Shown: in pieces, positions 11,086 through 22,900 of the stretch
Layout of the letters: each line of letters begins with the position of its first letter
How positions within the stretch are numbered: the first letter of the stretch is position 1
From: Cylindrodendrum hubeiense
Lineage: Eukaryota > Ascomycota > Sordariomycetes > Hypocreales > Nectriaceae
Length of the DNA stretch: 54,212 bases
Assembly: GCA_014621425.1 (NCBI GenBank)
Contig: JAANBB010000278.1
Span: 1 to 54,212 of the forward strand
Reading direction: 5' to 3'
Position numbers and translations under genes: made by a program
The notes under the pieces: model-generated
What the model was told of the DNA's origin: nothing
Database searches by the model: none
The model's input: the letters and a program-made list of their open reading frames with translations, nothing else

Positions 11086-11675
11086 AATTATCGACGTGGA
11101 GCACTGATAAGTACAAAGCGCACATGTAGCGGTTGGGATACAGGTTGTTTAAGTCGAACCGTACTTGGTGGCCGCTCTACTTTTCGCAAACTAGATGAGA
11201 AGCTAGAGGCAGAGATAGAGGCAGAAATGTAGGCGAGATGGGTAAAGCTGGCTGCCTCGTGGGTTTGCGGCGGAAGTGAGGGGTGCAACTGAGGGCATGT
11301 TCTCGCAGGAGGCCTCAGCCAATCGATGCAAATCAGGCTGCGACAGCACGTGATGAGCATTATACAGACAGCTGGTCAGCCCATGCTCCTATTTGATAAC
11401 CAAGTACTGTTTATTAATTGATGCGACTCTAGTTCTGTTTTCGGGAATTTGAGTAAGGAAATGCTCATCTACTTCCCTGTTACTCTGGTCTTCAGCCACT
11501 TATACCCCAACAAGCACCAGCCACACCACTGTGACACCCTTATCTTATCAGCACTCTAAAAGTGTATGCCAATGACGCGCCAACCGTCGCATCCATCGCG
11601 TCTGTCAACAGCTGGAGGGACAAGACCACGCAAGACTGCAATTGCCACGGCCGACTCTAAATCTCAAGCTTCGCC
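11086..11675. promoter_or_regulatory. Divergent promoter region, NLR / CENP-O genes
   Basis: 590 bp between two head-to-head genes. No TATA box stands out. A CACGTG-like core is present at about 11347-11352. It should hold both start sites, but I cannot place them. Confidence 0.4.
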
Positions 11676-12615
11676 ATGTCTTCAGTAAACCCGACCTCAG
11701 AAAGCGATCTCCTAGACGAGGAGATTGCGTCACTAAAAGCCCAGGGTAAGCGCTGTCGCACACCAAAGCTCCCCTCACCTTCAATGTCAACAACACCAAC
11801 TGACAAGAGTACCAGCTGCCACCTTGCGCAAGAACCTCAAGATTGAAACCTCCACCATCCTTTCCGCCGCCTCGACCCACACGATTCTCCAGCCATCTGC
11901 CATGACCCATAACCTCAGGCGACCCAACCCTGCCCGCAAAAAGCTCCTCGTCGAGTCCGACAAGCAGCGCGCCTACATGCAGCAATGCCTCCATCGCATC
12001 TGCAGTTCCGTCACCTCCTTCAAGGTCCACGATCCCGACCCCAATGCTGTCGACGGCGGCCACATCCTCGGCCTGCGGTTCGAAGTTATGTCCAGAGGCC
12101 AGTTTCTACGACCCTACTACGTCATGCTTAACCGCCCCTACTCCGGTTCAAAACACCTCCGCATACACCGCCATACTCTCCCCCCGGCCGTCCCCCTCGC
12201 TGGCCTGGCCGCACGTCACTTACCAGCTCGAAGGCCTGGCAGCGATGAGCCCCCGCAACACGACCTGGATCGATTTGTGAGGATGTTGAGGAGGGAGATC
12301 GTGCGCTATCACAACCGACTAGGTGTCTCCGCTGACCTAAGGCGCGGATTGGGACTTCACGACCAAACTGCAGAGAATCTGACGGCAAACGATATTGTGG
12401 ATGTCGGCATCGCAGACATTGAGGCCAAACAAATACGATTCACTTGGGCGGATGAGAGGAGTGGAAGAGTTGTCATGGACGATGACGGCAAGGTCCTGAA
12501 GCTCATGGTCTTTGGAAAGCAGGGCCGGGATTGGGAAACAACAAAGGAATTATACGGCAACTACGATCGCATCGAGGATGTGGCGAAGAGACTCCGGGAG
12601 TATGCTCAAGGATAA
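11676..12615 (+). CDS. mcm21: CENP-O / Mcm21 inner kinetochore subunit
   Basis: Two exons, 11676-11745 and 11816-12615 (70-bp intron, GTAAGC donor, CAG acceptor), encode 289 residues. The N-terminal ~50 residues look helical (LLDEEIASLKAQAATLRKNL), fitting the coiled-coil start of CENP-O proteins. The core has the family pattern: ILGLRFEVMSRGQFLRPYYV, then LRIHRHTLPPAVPLAGLAAR, then a helical stretch rich in Arg (FVRMLRREIVRYHNRL). In yeast, Mcm21 (fission yeast Mal2) pairs with Ctf19 in the COMA complex, which links centromeric nucleosomes to the outer kinetochore. The short first exon is supported by the frame and by good splice signals; a start further in would lose the coiled coil. No odd residues are seen, and the family varies widely, so the call rests on the central motifs. 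Confidence 0.75.
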
Positions 12616-13134
12616 TCCATATTCAGGCCGAAGAATCGAATTGTCGCATCAGGACCCAGCAAAAGAGTGCAGATATACCCGAAATTTTCACTTTTTTATA
12701 CAAGTGAAGTTCTAATATTGGTTTACTCCTGCATCTGGACAAGAGATCAACTAGTGGGAATGACTACGTCGTTCAAGAGTTAAGCGGCTGGAAAGGTTGG
12801 ACATGGCAGTTGCAAAGATATGTTTGCCATTACCAACCAAATCAATGATGTACTAACTTGGGCATTCAGTAGCATGTTTCAAATGGTACCACATGAAATG
12901 GGTCAGGAAATGATTTAAGGGCGCCGTACTATGAAGCACGAAAGAAGTGAATTATGTAGCAAGAATATAGGTACACCAAGCATTGATCCCCGTAATAGGG
13001 GATCCACAAACAGCACCCATACAAGAGAATTTTAAAGCTCTCAGAACAACAATCCTCTCAATCCAGAACCCCATTACGTCGTGGTAACGTAATCTATCTT
13101 GAGAAGCTGACAACGAATGTAAAGAATGTGAAAT
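12616..13134. other. Intergenic region between convergent genes
   Basis: About 520 bp, AT-richer than its neighbours, between two 3' ends. It likely holds 3' UTRs and polyadenylation signals. No gene is seen. Confidence 0.4.
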
Positions 13135-14187
13135 TTAGAGGAGGGCGGCAACAGCAGCGATGATGGCGAAGAGGCCGCCAGCGTTGCGGGCAGCGCTACC
13201 GACGACGACGGGGACGACGGGAGTAGGGGTGGAGCCATACTCGGTCGGGATCTCGGGGACAACGGGGACGATGGTGGTGGGGACGTCGGTTGGGTAGGGA
13301 GGGTAGACCTTGGAGGGAGAGCCAGCCGGGGGCACGTAGCCGTTGGTAGGCTTAGAAGGGTAGCTGGGGATTTCGATGGGAGTGTAGCCGGGGGTCACGG
13401 CAGCGGGAGCGGTGTACTCGGGAACCACGGGGACCCAGTTGGTGGAGCTGCCGGCGGGAACGGGGTAGGTCTCCTGGCCGGGAGGGCAAGGTGTGGTCTC
13501 GGGCTTCACGTACGGGTGGGAGACGCTGGAGACCTCGTACTTCTTGGTGGCGGGAGGGGAGTACACAGTGGAGGTCTCCTCCTCAGGGGGGCACGAGGTG
13601 GTCTCCGCGGGCTGCTCGTACGTCTCGGTGACGGAGGGAAGCTCGTACTCGGCCTCAGTGGTAGGGACCTCATACTCTGCCTCGGTGGTAGGAACAACGT
13701 ACTCGGCCTCAGTGGTAGGAACAATGTACTCTGCCTCGGTGGTAGGGGCCTTGTAAGCCGACTTGACGGGGACGGGGCAGATGGTAGTCGTAGCGGGGAC
13801 CTCGACTGTGGTCACATAGGTGTGGTGGCTGGGGCAGTTGGTGACATAGGCCGGGCAGTCGGTCACGGTGTGCACCTTGGTGGCGTGGACGGTCTGAGTA
13901 GTCCAGGCATACTCCTCCTGATCGGGATGGTTGGTGCCAGGGTGGACCCAATGCCACTCCTCGTCCGAGTCGTTGTCGCAGTCGTCAATGTCGACGCCGT
14001 GGTGGGGAGGGTGCCAGACGTCGGTGCAGTCCGCAGGGGGCTCGCTCTTGGGGCCGTAGTTGCCGCTGGGCAGGCTAAGGCCGGAGGGGAGCTTGACGTC
14101 GGCGCCTAGACCGATTTCGAGAGACAGCAGGCTGGCCTCAGCGACAGCGGCGAGGAGGGGAGCGAAGGCGATGGCGTTGTACTTCAT
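13135..14187 (-). CDS. GPI-anchored cell wall protein with TTEAEY repeats
   Basis: I start at the ATG at 14187 rather than the upstream in-frame codon at 14250, because this gives a proper signal peptide (MKYNAIAFAPLLAAVAEA). The product is 350 residues. The ectodomain begins with an acidic/His part (DDCDNDSDEEWHWVHPGTNH), then a CP-containing stretch (TDCPAYVTNCPSHHTYVTT). Four nonapeptide repeats of VPTTEAEY type follow, then a long Pro/Thr/Ser-rich region. The C-terminus (VVGSAARNAGGLFAIIAAVA then ALL) has the small omega-site residues and hydrophobic tail of a GPI anchor signal. Such proteins are delivered to the plasma membrane and may be cross-linked to wall glucan. I recognise no enzyme domain; cell-surface structure or adhesion is an inference. 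Confidence 0.85.
   Translation of the reverse strand: MKYNAIAFAPLLAAVAEASLLSLEIGLGADVKLPSGLSLPSGNYGPKSEPPADCTDVWHPPHHGVDIDDCDNDSDEEWHWVHPGTNHPDQEEYAWTTQTVHATKVHTVTDCPAYVTNCPSHHTYVTTVEVPATTTICPVPVKSAYKAPTTEAEYIVPTTEAEYVVPTTEAEYEVPTTEAEYELPSVTETYEQPAETTSCPPEEETSTVYSPPATKKYEVSSVSHPYVKPETTPCPPGQETYPVPAGSSTNWVPVVPEYTAPAAVTPGYTPIEIPSYPSKPTNGYVPPAGSPSKVYPPYPTDVPTTIVPVVPEIPTEYGSTPTPVVPVVVGSAARNAGGLFAIIAAVAALL
13642..13749 (-). repeat. Four 27-bp repeats in the wall protein gene
   Basis: Four head-to-tail units encode (A/V)PTTEAEY followed by one variable residue (I, V, E, E). The units differ mostly at third positions. A degenerate fifth unit (LPSVTETYE) follows in the protein. Confidence 0.9.
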
Positions 14188-15744
14188 GGCTGCGGTATTG
14201 GATTGCTTAAGAGCGAAGAAATGACTGTTTGTGAATGAAGGACTGGTCAAGCGAGTGACTGAGGACTGAAAGAGGGACTGTTGAGCTGAGAGTGATGAAG
14301 AAGAAGTGATTGTTGAGAAGGGAAAGGATGGCTCCTTTTATCATCATTCAACTCCTGCAGAGACTCCCATATCCGGCCAGCCATCGAGTCTGTATCTGCC
14401 ATTGCGCCGAGTCCCAGGGTCACAGAGGGAGACAAGGCTCGCCGCCGATCAAAGAGACGTCTCATAGCCAAAAGGACAACAGAAACAAGTTTCTCCCAAG
14501 AGATGAGAGGCCTCGTAGCCGCCCAGTTGTCATGTCTCGCGCGGGAGATTGAGCCACGGTCCCCTTCGAGTCCGCCGGCCCTTGCGTGTGAGCAGGAGCC
14601 AACGCCTGCCAATCCATATTGTCGTCGTAATCTTCCCAGAGTCACCATCTCGACCTTGCATATAGAACATGATTGATCTGCTGCGACAGCGCCTCGCCTA
14701 GTCCTGTCAGTCGCCCTCCAGCGGCAGAGGCTGCGAAACACCCTTCGGCAAGATCGTCGCGTACCTGCACTAGCACGGCATAGGCAAGCAAAAAGCAACC
14801 GCCAACTGAACCCTTCAGAGGGGGTTTCCTGCAAGGCGGTTGGGCGGTTGGCACACAAAGCCCTGAGATTGGGTGTCCCCCTTGCAGCAGGCCTGAAGTG
14901 TTCCTGGCGTTGCTTTTTCTCACGGCCTAATCCCCACAACTCCGCATCAAGCCAGCGCTTCACAGCTGGTCACTCCTAATCAGGGGCAACATGGTCTTTC
15001 GGGGAGAACATTACCGGCGGCAGAGATGAAGTTGTCTTGCAGCGGATCACGCGGTTGGGCATATGTTGACAATAACGGTCCCAGGGGTTTGTAGCATCTC
15101 CTCATATGCGCGCAACATGTCTGCAGGGGATGAACAGATCACAGACAAAAGTCTATAAATGGCACCATGTTGAAACAATCCAAATTCTTTTTGTCATATC
15201 GTATTCCCGTTCGGATATGGGAATCACCGAGGTTAGAAGGGGGATTGAGCTAGTTGCTGGTGCATCAAAGTACGTCATATAGAGCAACCGCACCGCACTT
15301 TCGCCGACATATCATAAGTACCCTCTTTTCCGGCGGATCTCCTTGGTTTCCAGTTGAGAGCAAGACGGGGGATGTCTAGCTTGGTCTGTTTGCGGACCTT
15401 TTCCCAATCCCTCCCTACTCCCAACCCCGCTAGGAGATATCATCCGGAACATTGGACCCAGTTGCCTACGTGTGGCGAAGTGGCAAGAGCCGGCTGCCTT
15501 AGCATCAGCTTGTGTCCATCTTATCCTCGAAGATGGCTGCCAGGGAGAGATTCTCGCTATCTCACTATGCCAGGGGCAACGTACCTACTAGGAACCCGAA
15601 AGTGCTTCTCCCTTAGTGTTCAGACCAGCTGCGGAGGCTGGACAGGCCCGTGAGCCAACTTCGACCGAGCCGGGCTCATACTTCGCATTCGAACTGTCGA
15701 ATAGGTTGTCTCTTTTTGGAACTTCATGCTCGAAGCCCTCTCCT
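14188..15744. other. Intergenic region, no gene supported
   Basis: About 1.5 kb between the wall protein start and the Yae1 stop. The stretch near 14190-14340 is promoter and leader of the wall protein. A 238-codon minus-strand ORF (14963-14247) overlaps this promoter and shows no domain, so I do not call it. Confidence 0.4.
14334..14342 (-). promoter_or_regulatory. TATA-like box of the wall protein gene
   Basis: On the minus strand the sequence reads GATAAAAGG about 150 nt upstream of the chosen ATG, a good match to TATAAA-type elements. Highly expressed secreted-protein genes of fungi often have one. A ~110-nt leader would result. Confidence 0.35.
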
Positions 15745-16449
15745 TCACCAATCCAGCGGTTTCCGTGCTATAGGAACTGCGGACGAGGCAATCGGTTCGT
15801 CCATGACGGAATCCAGGCGCTGTCCAGTTTCATCGTCCAAGATGGTCCGGTCAATCTTCCATAGTGCAAGCTGTTCGTCTGCAATCGCGGTCCATTTCCG
15901 AATCATGGGGTGCGCTTCGGCCACATCGGTAAATAAGACCTCATCCTCGCCCTGGGACGGCGGGACCTCGTACTTCCAGTTGCCATCTTCGGCCCAGTAG
16001 TCTGGCTTGAAGATGGTCCCGATGCTCAGTTCCTCTCGCGCCTCACGCACCAACTCTCCCACTCGCACCGCATCCGGGTCATCACGACCCCGCACCGCAT
16101 CAGCGATGCACTCTAGCATGCCCAGCAGCTGGCCGGCCCTCAAGCCAACACTGGCGCCGAGACTGAATCCCTCGTCAAAGCCAGCCTGCATGCTGCTATC
16201 CTTGGCGGCACTGACGCCCTCACGATACCCCGCCGTAGAGTGCTCAGTCTGTAATCGACGCATGTCAGACGGGTGAACAGCGCTGTGAGGCGCATCATGG
16301 TGCTCTGCGGTAGGCGACGAGGGTCCGGAGCCGAACACATCGTCAAGAGCATCGTTGGCGGCCGGAGTGTCCACTTCCACTTGGTAAGTGTCCTGCCCTT
16401 GGGCGGTGTAGGTATCGTCGGCCATGTGTTCGATGGGCTGGAAATGCAT
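15745..16449 (-). CDS. yae1: Yae1, adaptor for Fe-S cluster insertion into Rli1
   Basis: Single exon, 234 residues from the ATG at 16449 (A at -3); an alternative Met is residue 9. Residues 74-110 form the deca-GX3 motif: glycines at 74, 78, 90, 94, 98, 102, 106 and 110, with Ala82 and Ser86 filling the two missing places. In yeast, Yae1 pairs with Lto1 and bridges the ABC protein Rli1 to the cytosolic iron-sulfur assembly (CIA) targeting complex, so that Rli1 gets its clusters. The first 70 residues are acidic and disordered-looking. The C-terminal half (about 140-234) ends in RKPLDW. That C-terminal Leu-Asp-Trp fits the tail used by CIA clients and adaptors. No splice sites are needed. Confidence 0.85.
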   Translation of the reverse strand: MHFQPIEHMADDTYTAQGQDTYQVEVDTPAANDALDDVFGSGPSSPTAEHHDAPHSAVHPSDMRRLQTEHSTAGYREGVSAAKDSSMQAGFDEGFSLGASVGLRAGQLLGMLECIADAVRGRDDPDAVRVGELVREAREELSIGTIFKPDYWAEDGNWKYEVPPSQGEDEVLFTDVAEAHPMIRKWTAIADEQLALWKIDRTILDDETGQRLDSVMDEPIASSAVPIARKPLDW

Positions 16450-19400
16450 TGTACGTGAGAAGAGGTGTAAACGGTCTATGTGATGGATTTTCCTGTTGCT
16501 GACGACGTCTTGGTTGAGACAATTGCATTTGTGCGAATGGGAACTTGCTTACCAATGGGGCTCGCTCCGTTGTTGGCACTGTGCTATCAACGTCTCATCG
16601 CACGAATATTATCAGCTGCACTGTGTAACCCACAGTGTGTAGAACTGTCCTCCACATCAGGATACCCTAGACTTGACTGCGGGTACCAGTGCAAGTCACT
16701 GTTTCCCCAGTTCCATATTCTCTAGATGCAAATTTGTTAAATTAGATTATTACTCTTCTCGATACAGGGTTTTTGATAGACATGGTGTTCTGTGGGGCTT
16801 GAAAAAGCAGCATAATGATATGTCATGTATGGTCCGTGATCTCTCACAAAGCTCTTCATTCATCTGATATCACATTTTAAAGATGGGTTCCGCTTATACC
16901 CGTTGTAAGGGGAATGCAACGTCATACATGGTATTAACTACACTAAAACAGCTAGTAAGGATCTCTTTTAATTTATTTTAAACCCCAACCTTATACATAA
17001 GCAAGCAAGCTGAGCACGGCGGTCCGAACGGTTCTGGCTTCAGATTATGGGGTGTGTGTTGTCCAGAGGTTGCAGGTCCACCGCGCATCTAACAGTGCTT
17101 GCTAATTTTTGGTTATACTAGCATAGCCTGCCACCTATTCCTGCAACCCATATGCCATATACAGCAATCTGATCATTTACTACGTTGAAACAAAGCACCC
17201 AGCGCACATGTATACCTATATTAAGCATACTGGCTGGTTTTATACACTATCCTTCAGTTGAGGATTGACGCCCCGCTGGGTGACATGGGATAAGTGCTAC
17301 CCCCGTTGGCGATAGGGAAGTTGGATTAGAGAATGGTGATTGAGATGGGGATCTTGTAGGGCATGGACGATCATGGAGAGGAGCATCGCAAATGGATTTG
17401 TCTCATGGTTACACAAATAACCGCCGAGGCGGTCTGGTCCGGCAAAATGGGCAAAATGTTGATCGCTTTCCCGCCAAGAGCACTCACAGTCCCTATCCAT
17501 CAATAACAAGTCATTCCCATTGTCACTGTAAGGATACTGACCCTGACCGTCGATCGCCAAAGCCCTTGGCAGTCCCTAGATGAGAAGCGCTTCAAAGCCC
17601 ACACGGCTCCCTGCCTTTTACGCGTAGTATTCGGTCACTAGTAGACGGCAGACGGTTCCCACTGTTCTGAGTTTTGCTTGCCGCCTAAACAGACGAATAA
17701 TTTCCGACTTGATGAGCCTATTCGTTGTGTCTGGGCGGAAATTTCTAGGTTCCGTGCCGCAACTTTCATGGCCAAGGCTGAATATCTCGGAACCTACGGA
17801 GCAGCGCGGGTCTACTAGATTAAGAGATTAAGATTTGGCCCCCAGTTGGTGTTGGGTCTTCTCATCTCTCATCAAACCTTTAGTGTTTTGAGAAGAACAT
17901 GTGTCATTATGAGAATGTCTCTACGTACTCGACCTAGCACTGATCATATCATCAGCACTTGCTAATTTTCGCCTCCTCGATGGAGGTTGGCCGAGGTCGT
18001 TATCAAACTTCGAGTAATGTGTCGTGAAGCCGCTAAGGATTGGCATGGTTATGGCTACCAGACCCGGCGCCCCGGCGACGGCTCCTCCGCTAGGCCCGTC
18101 CCATCCCCGCCATTGGTGTCGGCACCGGAGCCACGGTTCTGTTCCCGCCCCACGACACGGGGAACTAGACCCCTGCGCCCGGGGGATTGAGGCGGCGAGG
18201 CGACAGACGCAGAGGCGAGAGGAAGACAGCCCGGTGGCCTCTGCGGCGTGGCACATGGACACTCATCGTCCCACAAAGCCATGGCAAAAAGCGTAATTGT
18301 ATGGCGGCCGGCACTTGCACGGCCTGGCTTGTCTCGCCAGCTGCCGCGCCCCGGGAAAGGCCAAAGTGCTGTTTGGAGGCGGTAACCTGGGGCCTCATCC
18401 ATGGCGGGGCAAGGGTCTGTGGAGGGAAGATGCCTCGTAACGTCGCCGGAGCATGCTCCGCTGACTGACTTGACATTTCGGCTGGATGTGGGATCAAGGG
18501 GCTTACCTCAGGGCTCAGTCCGATCAAGGACCGCCCCCGTGGAACAGGCTCCGATTGGCTTCGCGGCTGTGACAGGACTCCTTCAAACCCTTCAAACAAG
18601 CTCGCCTTGAAATAGGTGGCTCGTATCGTGCCCGGCCCATGTCCATGTGGCTGTCAACGTGCAGTCAGTGACTGTGTAGTGTCGTTGGTTGTCCGTTGGC
18701 GGCGCGTGGCTGAGATGCATGGTCGAAAATTCTCCTTTGGGCGTCCCCAACGTCTTGCATCGGCTGCAGCAGAGAGCCACAGTCACGACCCCCTTTCTCA
18801 CCGGCTCTTTAACCTCTGACACAGCGGTGTCCCAAGAGGCTGTCCCCTGGAAACAGCCAAGATTGGTTTTCGATTTGATGCCCATTTCTTTTCGTCACCC
18901 GCCCAACGAGGCGCTGGCAGGGGCTCGGCCGTCCCCACCCGCCATCCACTCGCAACTCATATCAATCATCCATCATCCGGACATCGACCGGCATCCGCAA
19001 GATCGGCAGAGCACGGGGCTGCGGCGCAGGCGAACGTATCAATGTTAGCGTGCGGCGAGTGGTGGAAGCGGACGACGTCGTTCCCACCAGTTGGCTCTGG
19101 CAGACCCGGGACGGGGGACTGGAGATGGGCATTCCCCTGGGAGGCCCTGGAGGGGGGGGTCTGAGGGCTGAGAATAACGTGGTCCGGGAAATGAGACCGG
19201 CCGTGGGCTGGTGCGGAAGGTGACCCTTTCTGGAGAACGTCTGCGGACCCGAAAAGGCGGAAAGTAGATTGGAAGTAGACTCAATGTGCGAACGCATGTG
19301 CGAAGTAGAGTTACGACGGAGCGTATTCGCAGAAGTGTCCTTTCGTTCACGTAGTATTCGTCTTTCAGGGATGCGGCTCTGATCAGCCCGTCCCGTGTCC

Positions 19401-19939
19401 CATGTGCGCAACGTCACCAGCGGGCTGAGGCGCTTTCGTGTGTGATGGTTCCGTGCAGCCGAATGCGCATCGGTGCAGCGGACGCAAATGTGTTGCCAGA
19501 GTCGCCAATATGGTATGACATGGGATGACAAGCGCTTGTGGATGCCATGTCGGATGCCATGTCGGTGGCTTGTTGCTGGTTGCTTTTTCCCTTCTTGTCG
19601 CCCTTCTGCCCTTCTCCGCCGCGGCTCGTCTGGCTTTGGCCTCTTTGTGCTCGTCCCTTCTGGGTCATCGTGTCTCATGCACTATGCAGTCTGCCCTGAT
19701 CCTGACCGAGCGCATGTTGACTCGTCACAAGAAGCCGTCCACTCACACCGAGAGATGTCACCGCCGCCCGGTTTGGGCTCACCGTTCTCAGGTCCCGAGT
19801 GCCCCAACGCGACGCCACCCCATCGTCTCGCAGCATCCTCACGCAGGGCGTCTCTTCTAGAATCGCGTCTGGAATAGGGATCCCCTGACGACCAGCGCAG
19901 CCCCCAGCGGCAGCCGATCCTTGGGACCCCCACATCCGC

Positions 19940-19983
19940 GAATCCATGGAATCCATGGAATCCCTGGAATCCTTGGAATCCTG
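19940..19983. repeat. Nonamer tandem repeat AATCCATGG
   Basis: Five units: AATCCATGG twice, AATCCCTGG, AATCCTTGG and a shortened AATCCTGG. Each of the first two units contains the NcoI-type palindrome CCATGG. It is not inside a supported gene. Confidence 0.9.
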
Positions 19984-22900
19984 GATTTCCTCTCTCCCCG
20001 GCTAACACGCCCCCATCTCCCTGGATCACGGATGCCCCCCCGGCCCGTCACCACTCATGACTCTCTCTTCAGGCTAGGGCCGTCCATCTCGCTCACCTTG
20101 GCCGATGATCACGTTCGAACCACTGCTGCGCCCTCACCTTTGACACTTCACCGCGCCGTTGCGGAACCGGCTGCCGCCACTCGCTCGCCCGCCCGTCCAC
20201 ACAAAGCATGCCGTGGCCACGCAAACAAATGCCATCCAACCACGGCCCTCAACAACCCCAGCTCGAGATCCCGCTCCAGCTCACCACCCGACAACAAAGC
20301 TAACAGAAGCTCACCACCCCTGCCGATCCTAGCACAGTAAAAAACAAGCACAGGGGCTTGGATACCATACCTAGGTCAGTTATCAGGGGTGTGCCGCTGA
20401 CCGCCATAGACCGCAAGATCAGAGGTTAGTAGGCCAAAGCCACGCGAGCGTGCGTGCAGCCTTAAAATTATTTCACCGGGGGCTTTTCAAAAAATTTAAG
20501 ACAAACGTCCCCGTCTTCGTTTTTTCGTGTTCCAAAAAAAACCCTTAGGTTTACCAAAAATTCACTGTCCCTGTTCAGGCATTCAGTCGTTCTTTATCTT
20601 TGCTGCTTCGCCCTCTTCGCATCAGCTTTCATCCTCGATCCATACCTCTGTCACCTCTCTGAACAACGAAGCTATCCCACCACCCACCACCGACATCGCA
20701 AAGAATGGCCCGCGGACCGTATGATACCACTGGCGTGATAAAGCCCAACTCGCCCAAACCACCGAAGCCCGGAAAGATTGCCTACCGGCCATAGAGCTTG
20801 GTTCTTTCGACATTCCTTGATTTTCGATACCATGACGAGCTTTGCTGGACAGGTGTGTACCTCGGCGCGTTCCCGTACTATTGACGTTGGGCGTGGGCTG
20901 ACTTTCCAAGTTTCGCACAGCAAGCACCCGGATGCACAGCACACCGACCGAGCAATGATCTCGACCGCCGATTAGAATGAGAGGGTTTCCAAGGTGTTGT
21001 GGAGTTTTGCTTTTTGGCTTACGCCGGGACGGTTGGGAAAAATAGACGGGGCCCTCGATCTGGAGATATTCACTGGAATACCACGAGAGGGCCAGCGCAC
21101 ACGCGCATAGATTCGATCATACACATGAGCCCTTCTAGGACTGGGAGGATAATAATCACTGAAGAGACACGCTTTCCGAGATCATTCCATCAAAATCCAA
21201 GCTGTGCGGGCTGCCAAGACCTGTGGTCTTGTCGACTCGGGCCATTCGATCGTGACATGTTTGCAGATCGGTTCCCAACGTAACGGCCTGAAACGGGGCC
21301 CAGGGAGACGAAGAGTCGTTGGGCAGGGTGGATGAACAGGCGAGGTACGTTGCAGATGGTCGTACATTAGTGGTTTGCACATTGAACCAGTCTTCTGGGT
21401 TGGTGGGGACGACATGTGGGACCAGGTGTAGAGCCGGGATAGCGACGAAGGCTAGCGACGCGGGAGCGCCGTATTGGGCTCCGGAGCTCTCTATTCCAGC
21501 CTTGCTTTGCGATTGATGTGACGGAGTTGTGGGGCCTATCCGCCAACTTCTCCCGGAAGCTAAATCCGAGGCATTGATTGAGAAGAGGCTAGCTGCGTTA
21601 TTGAGATAGGTCGGGATTCCAATGGGATAGCAGTTCTGGGGTAGGTAGTGCACAAGCCAACTGAAAGACAAGCGAGTGGAACGATAATGACGATTCGGAT
21701 GACGATGATCGGCAAAAAAACAAAAATGAAGACGAAGATCAAGTGTGGATGAAAAGCGAAAAAAGGGAGGGTTCAACCTGAGGGGTGGGAGGAGACTGCT
21801 CCTTCAGCATTGGCTGTTTGGGATGGTGCGTGGAGTCGCAACGCTGTCGACCATTTCTCAGCGACAAAGGTACCCGGCCAGTAAGCATCTCGCCTCCCCT
21901 TGAAAATTGAAGCGTTCGGATGTTCCTGCAGGATCCCGAGAATCTGATGTCGAGTTGATGGCATCCTTGGTTGGGTTGCACTGCTATTGATTGCTAGGCG
22001 GGAAGCGGAGGCGAGCGGCGCCGATCCGAGATGGTGGGCATCATCAAGCGCGACATGACGTATATAGTGAGGGGTCCAAGCACATGAAACGGCGGAATGG
22101 CGGATGCGTCCAAAGAAAGGTTGATGATAGCAGATCTTCAGTTACAGGAAAATATATGGTGGAGAGCAGCACGGAGGAGCTCTGGACCTGAGAAGCTTTA
22201 TATTTACGGGACTTACCCCAGGTTTGAGAATTTGAGAGTGGGGGTGGGGAAGACTGCATCGCGGGCAGACCCAGTTGGGAACTCCGGACCCTCTCCGGCC
22301 CTGCGCCATCTTTTGTTGTGGATAAGGAAGATGAGAAAATGGCTCATGATGGTCCATGGCCAGATTTGGAGATCTCATCCTATCGATATCTGCCGTCCGT
22401 GGTTGAACAAAGCACGTCCCATATGTCGGGACGGGCGAGATGCCTAGACGAGAGAGATGGCGGCTATCTACAGTACCACCCCTCCTTCTTATGTGCAAGG
22501 TTGCGTTCGGAGCAAACGACCAACAGCTCCATCCCGTGACCGCTTGGCCATGTCCCTTTCACATCTTACCGAACATTGTTCAGATAGGCGGATTCGTATT
22601 TGCAGACCAATTTCCTCCCAGACTGAGACCTACTCGCATAGTGCAGCGGGGTGGCGTGGCGAGAGCCTCAGACTGACGATGGCTGGATTCTGGCCTCACG
22701 CGACGACGCCTCACCGACGGTCCACGTCGTCCACGGAGGAGAGGAGATAACCTCCCCAGCCGCTTCAGTCGGGTGGAAATTGTTTACTTGACGACTTTTG
22801 CTGTGAGCGCCTGGGCATCTCCGGTTCCCACAGCAGCGTTGCTCGTGTGCGGTGTGCGCCCCAGCAGATGGCTCCAGCAATGGGCTGATGTGCTTGGGTG

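Noticed and set aside
14247..14963. 238-codon minus-strand ORF
   Set aside because: It overlaps the wall-protein promoter with its TATA-like box, has no domain, and its composition is random.
16900..17250. RIP-mutated transposon remnant
   Set aside because: The segment is AT-rich but short, and I see no terminal repeats or transposase fragments; composition alone is not enough.
17297..17560. 87-codon minus-strand ORF
   Set aside because: Could be a small orphan, but there is no signal peptide, domain, or promoter evidence to support it.
21156..21776. 206-codon minus-strand ORF
   Set aside because: No recognisable domain or signal peptide and no codon bias; it overlaps other ORFs of equal quality on both strands.
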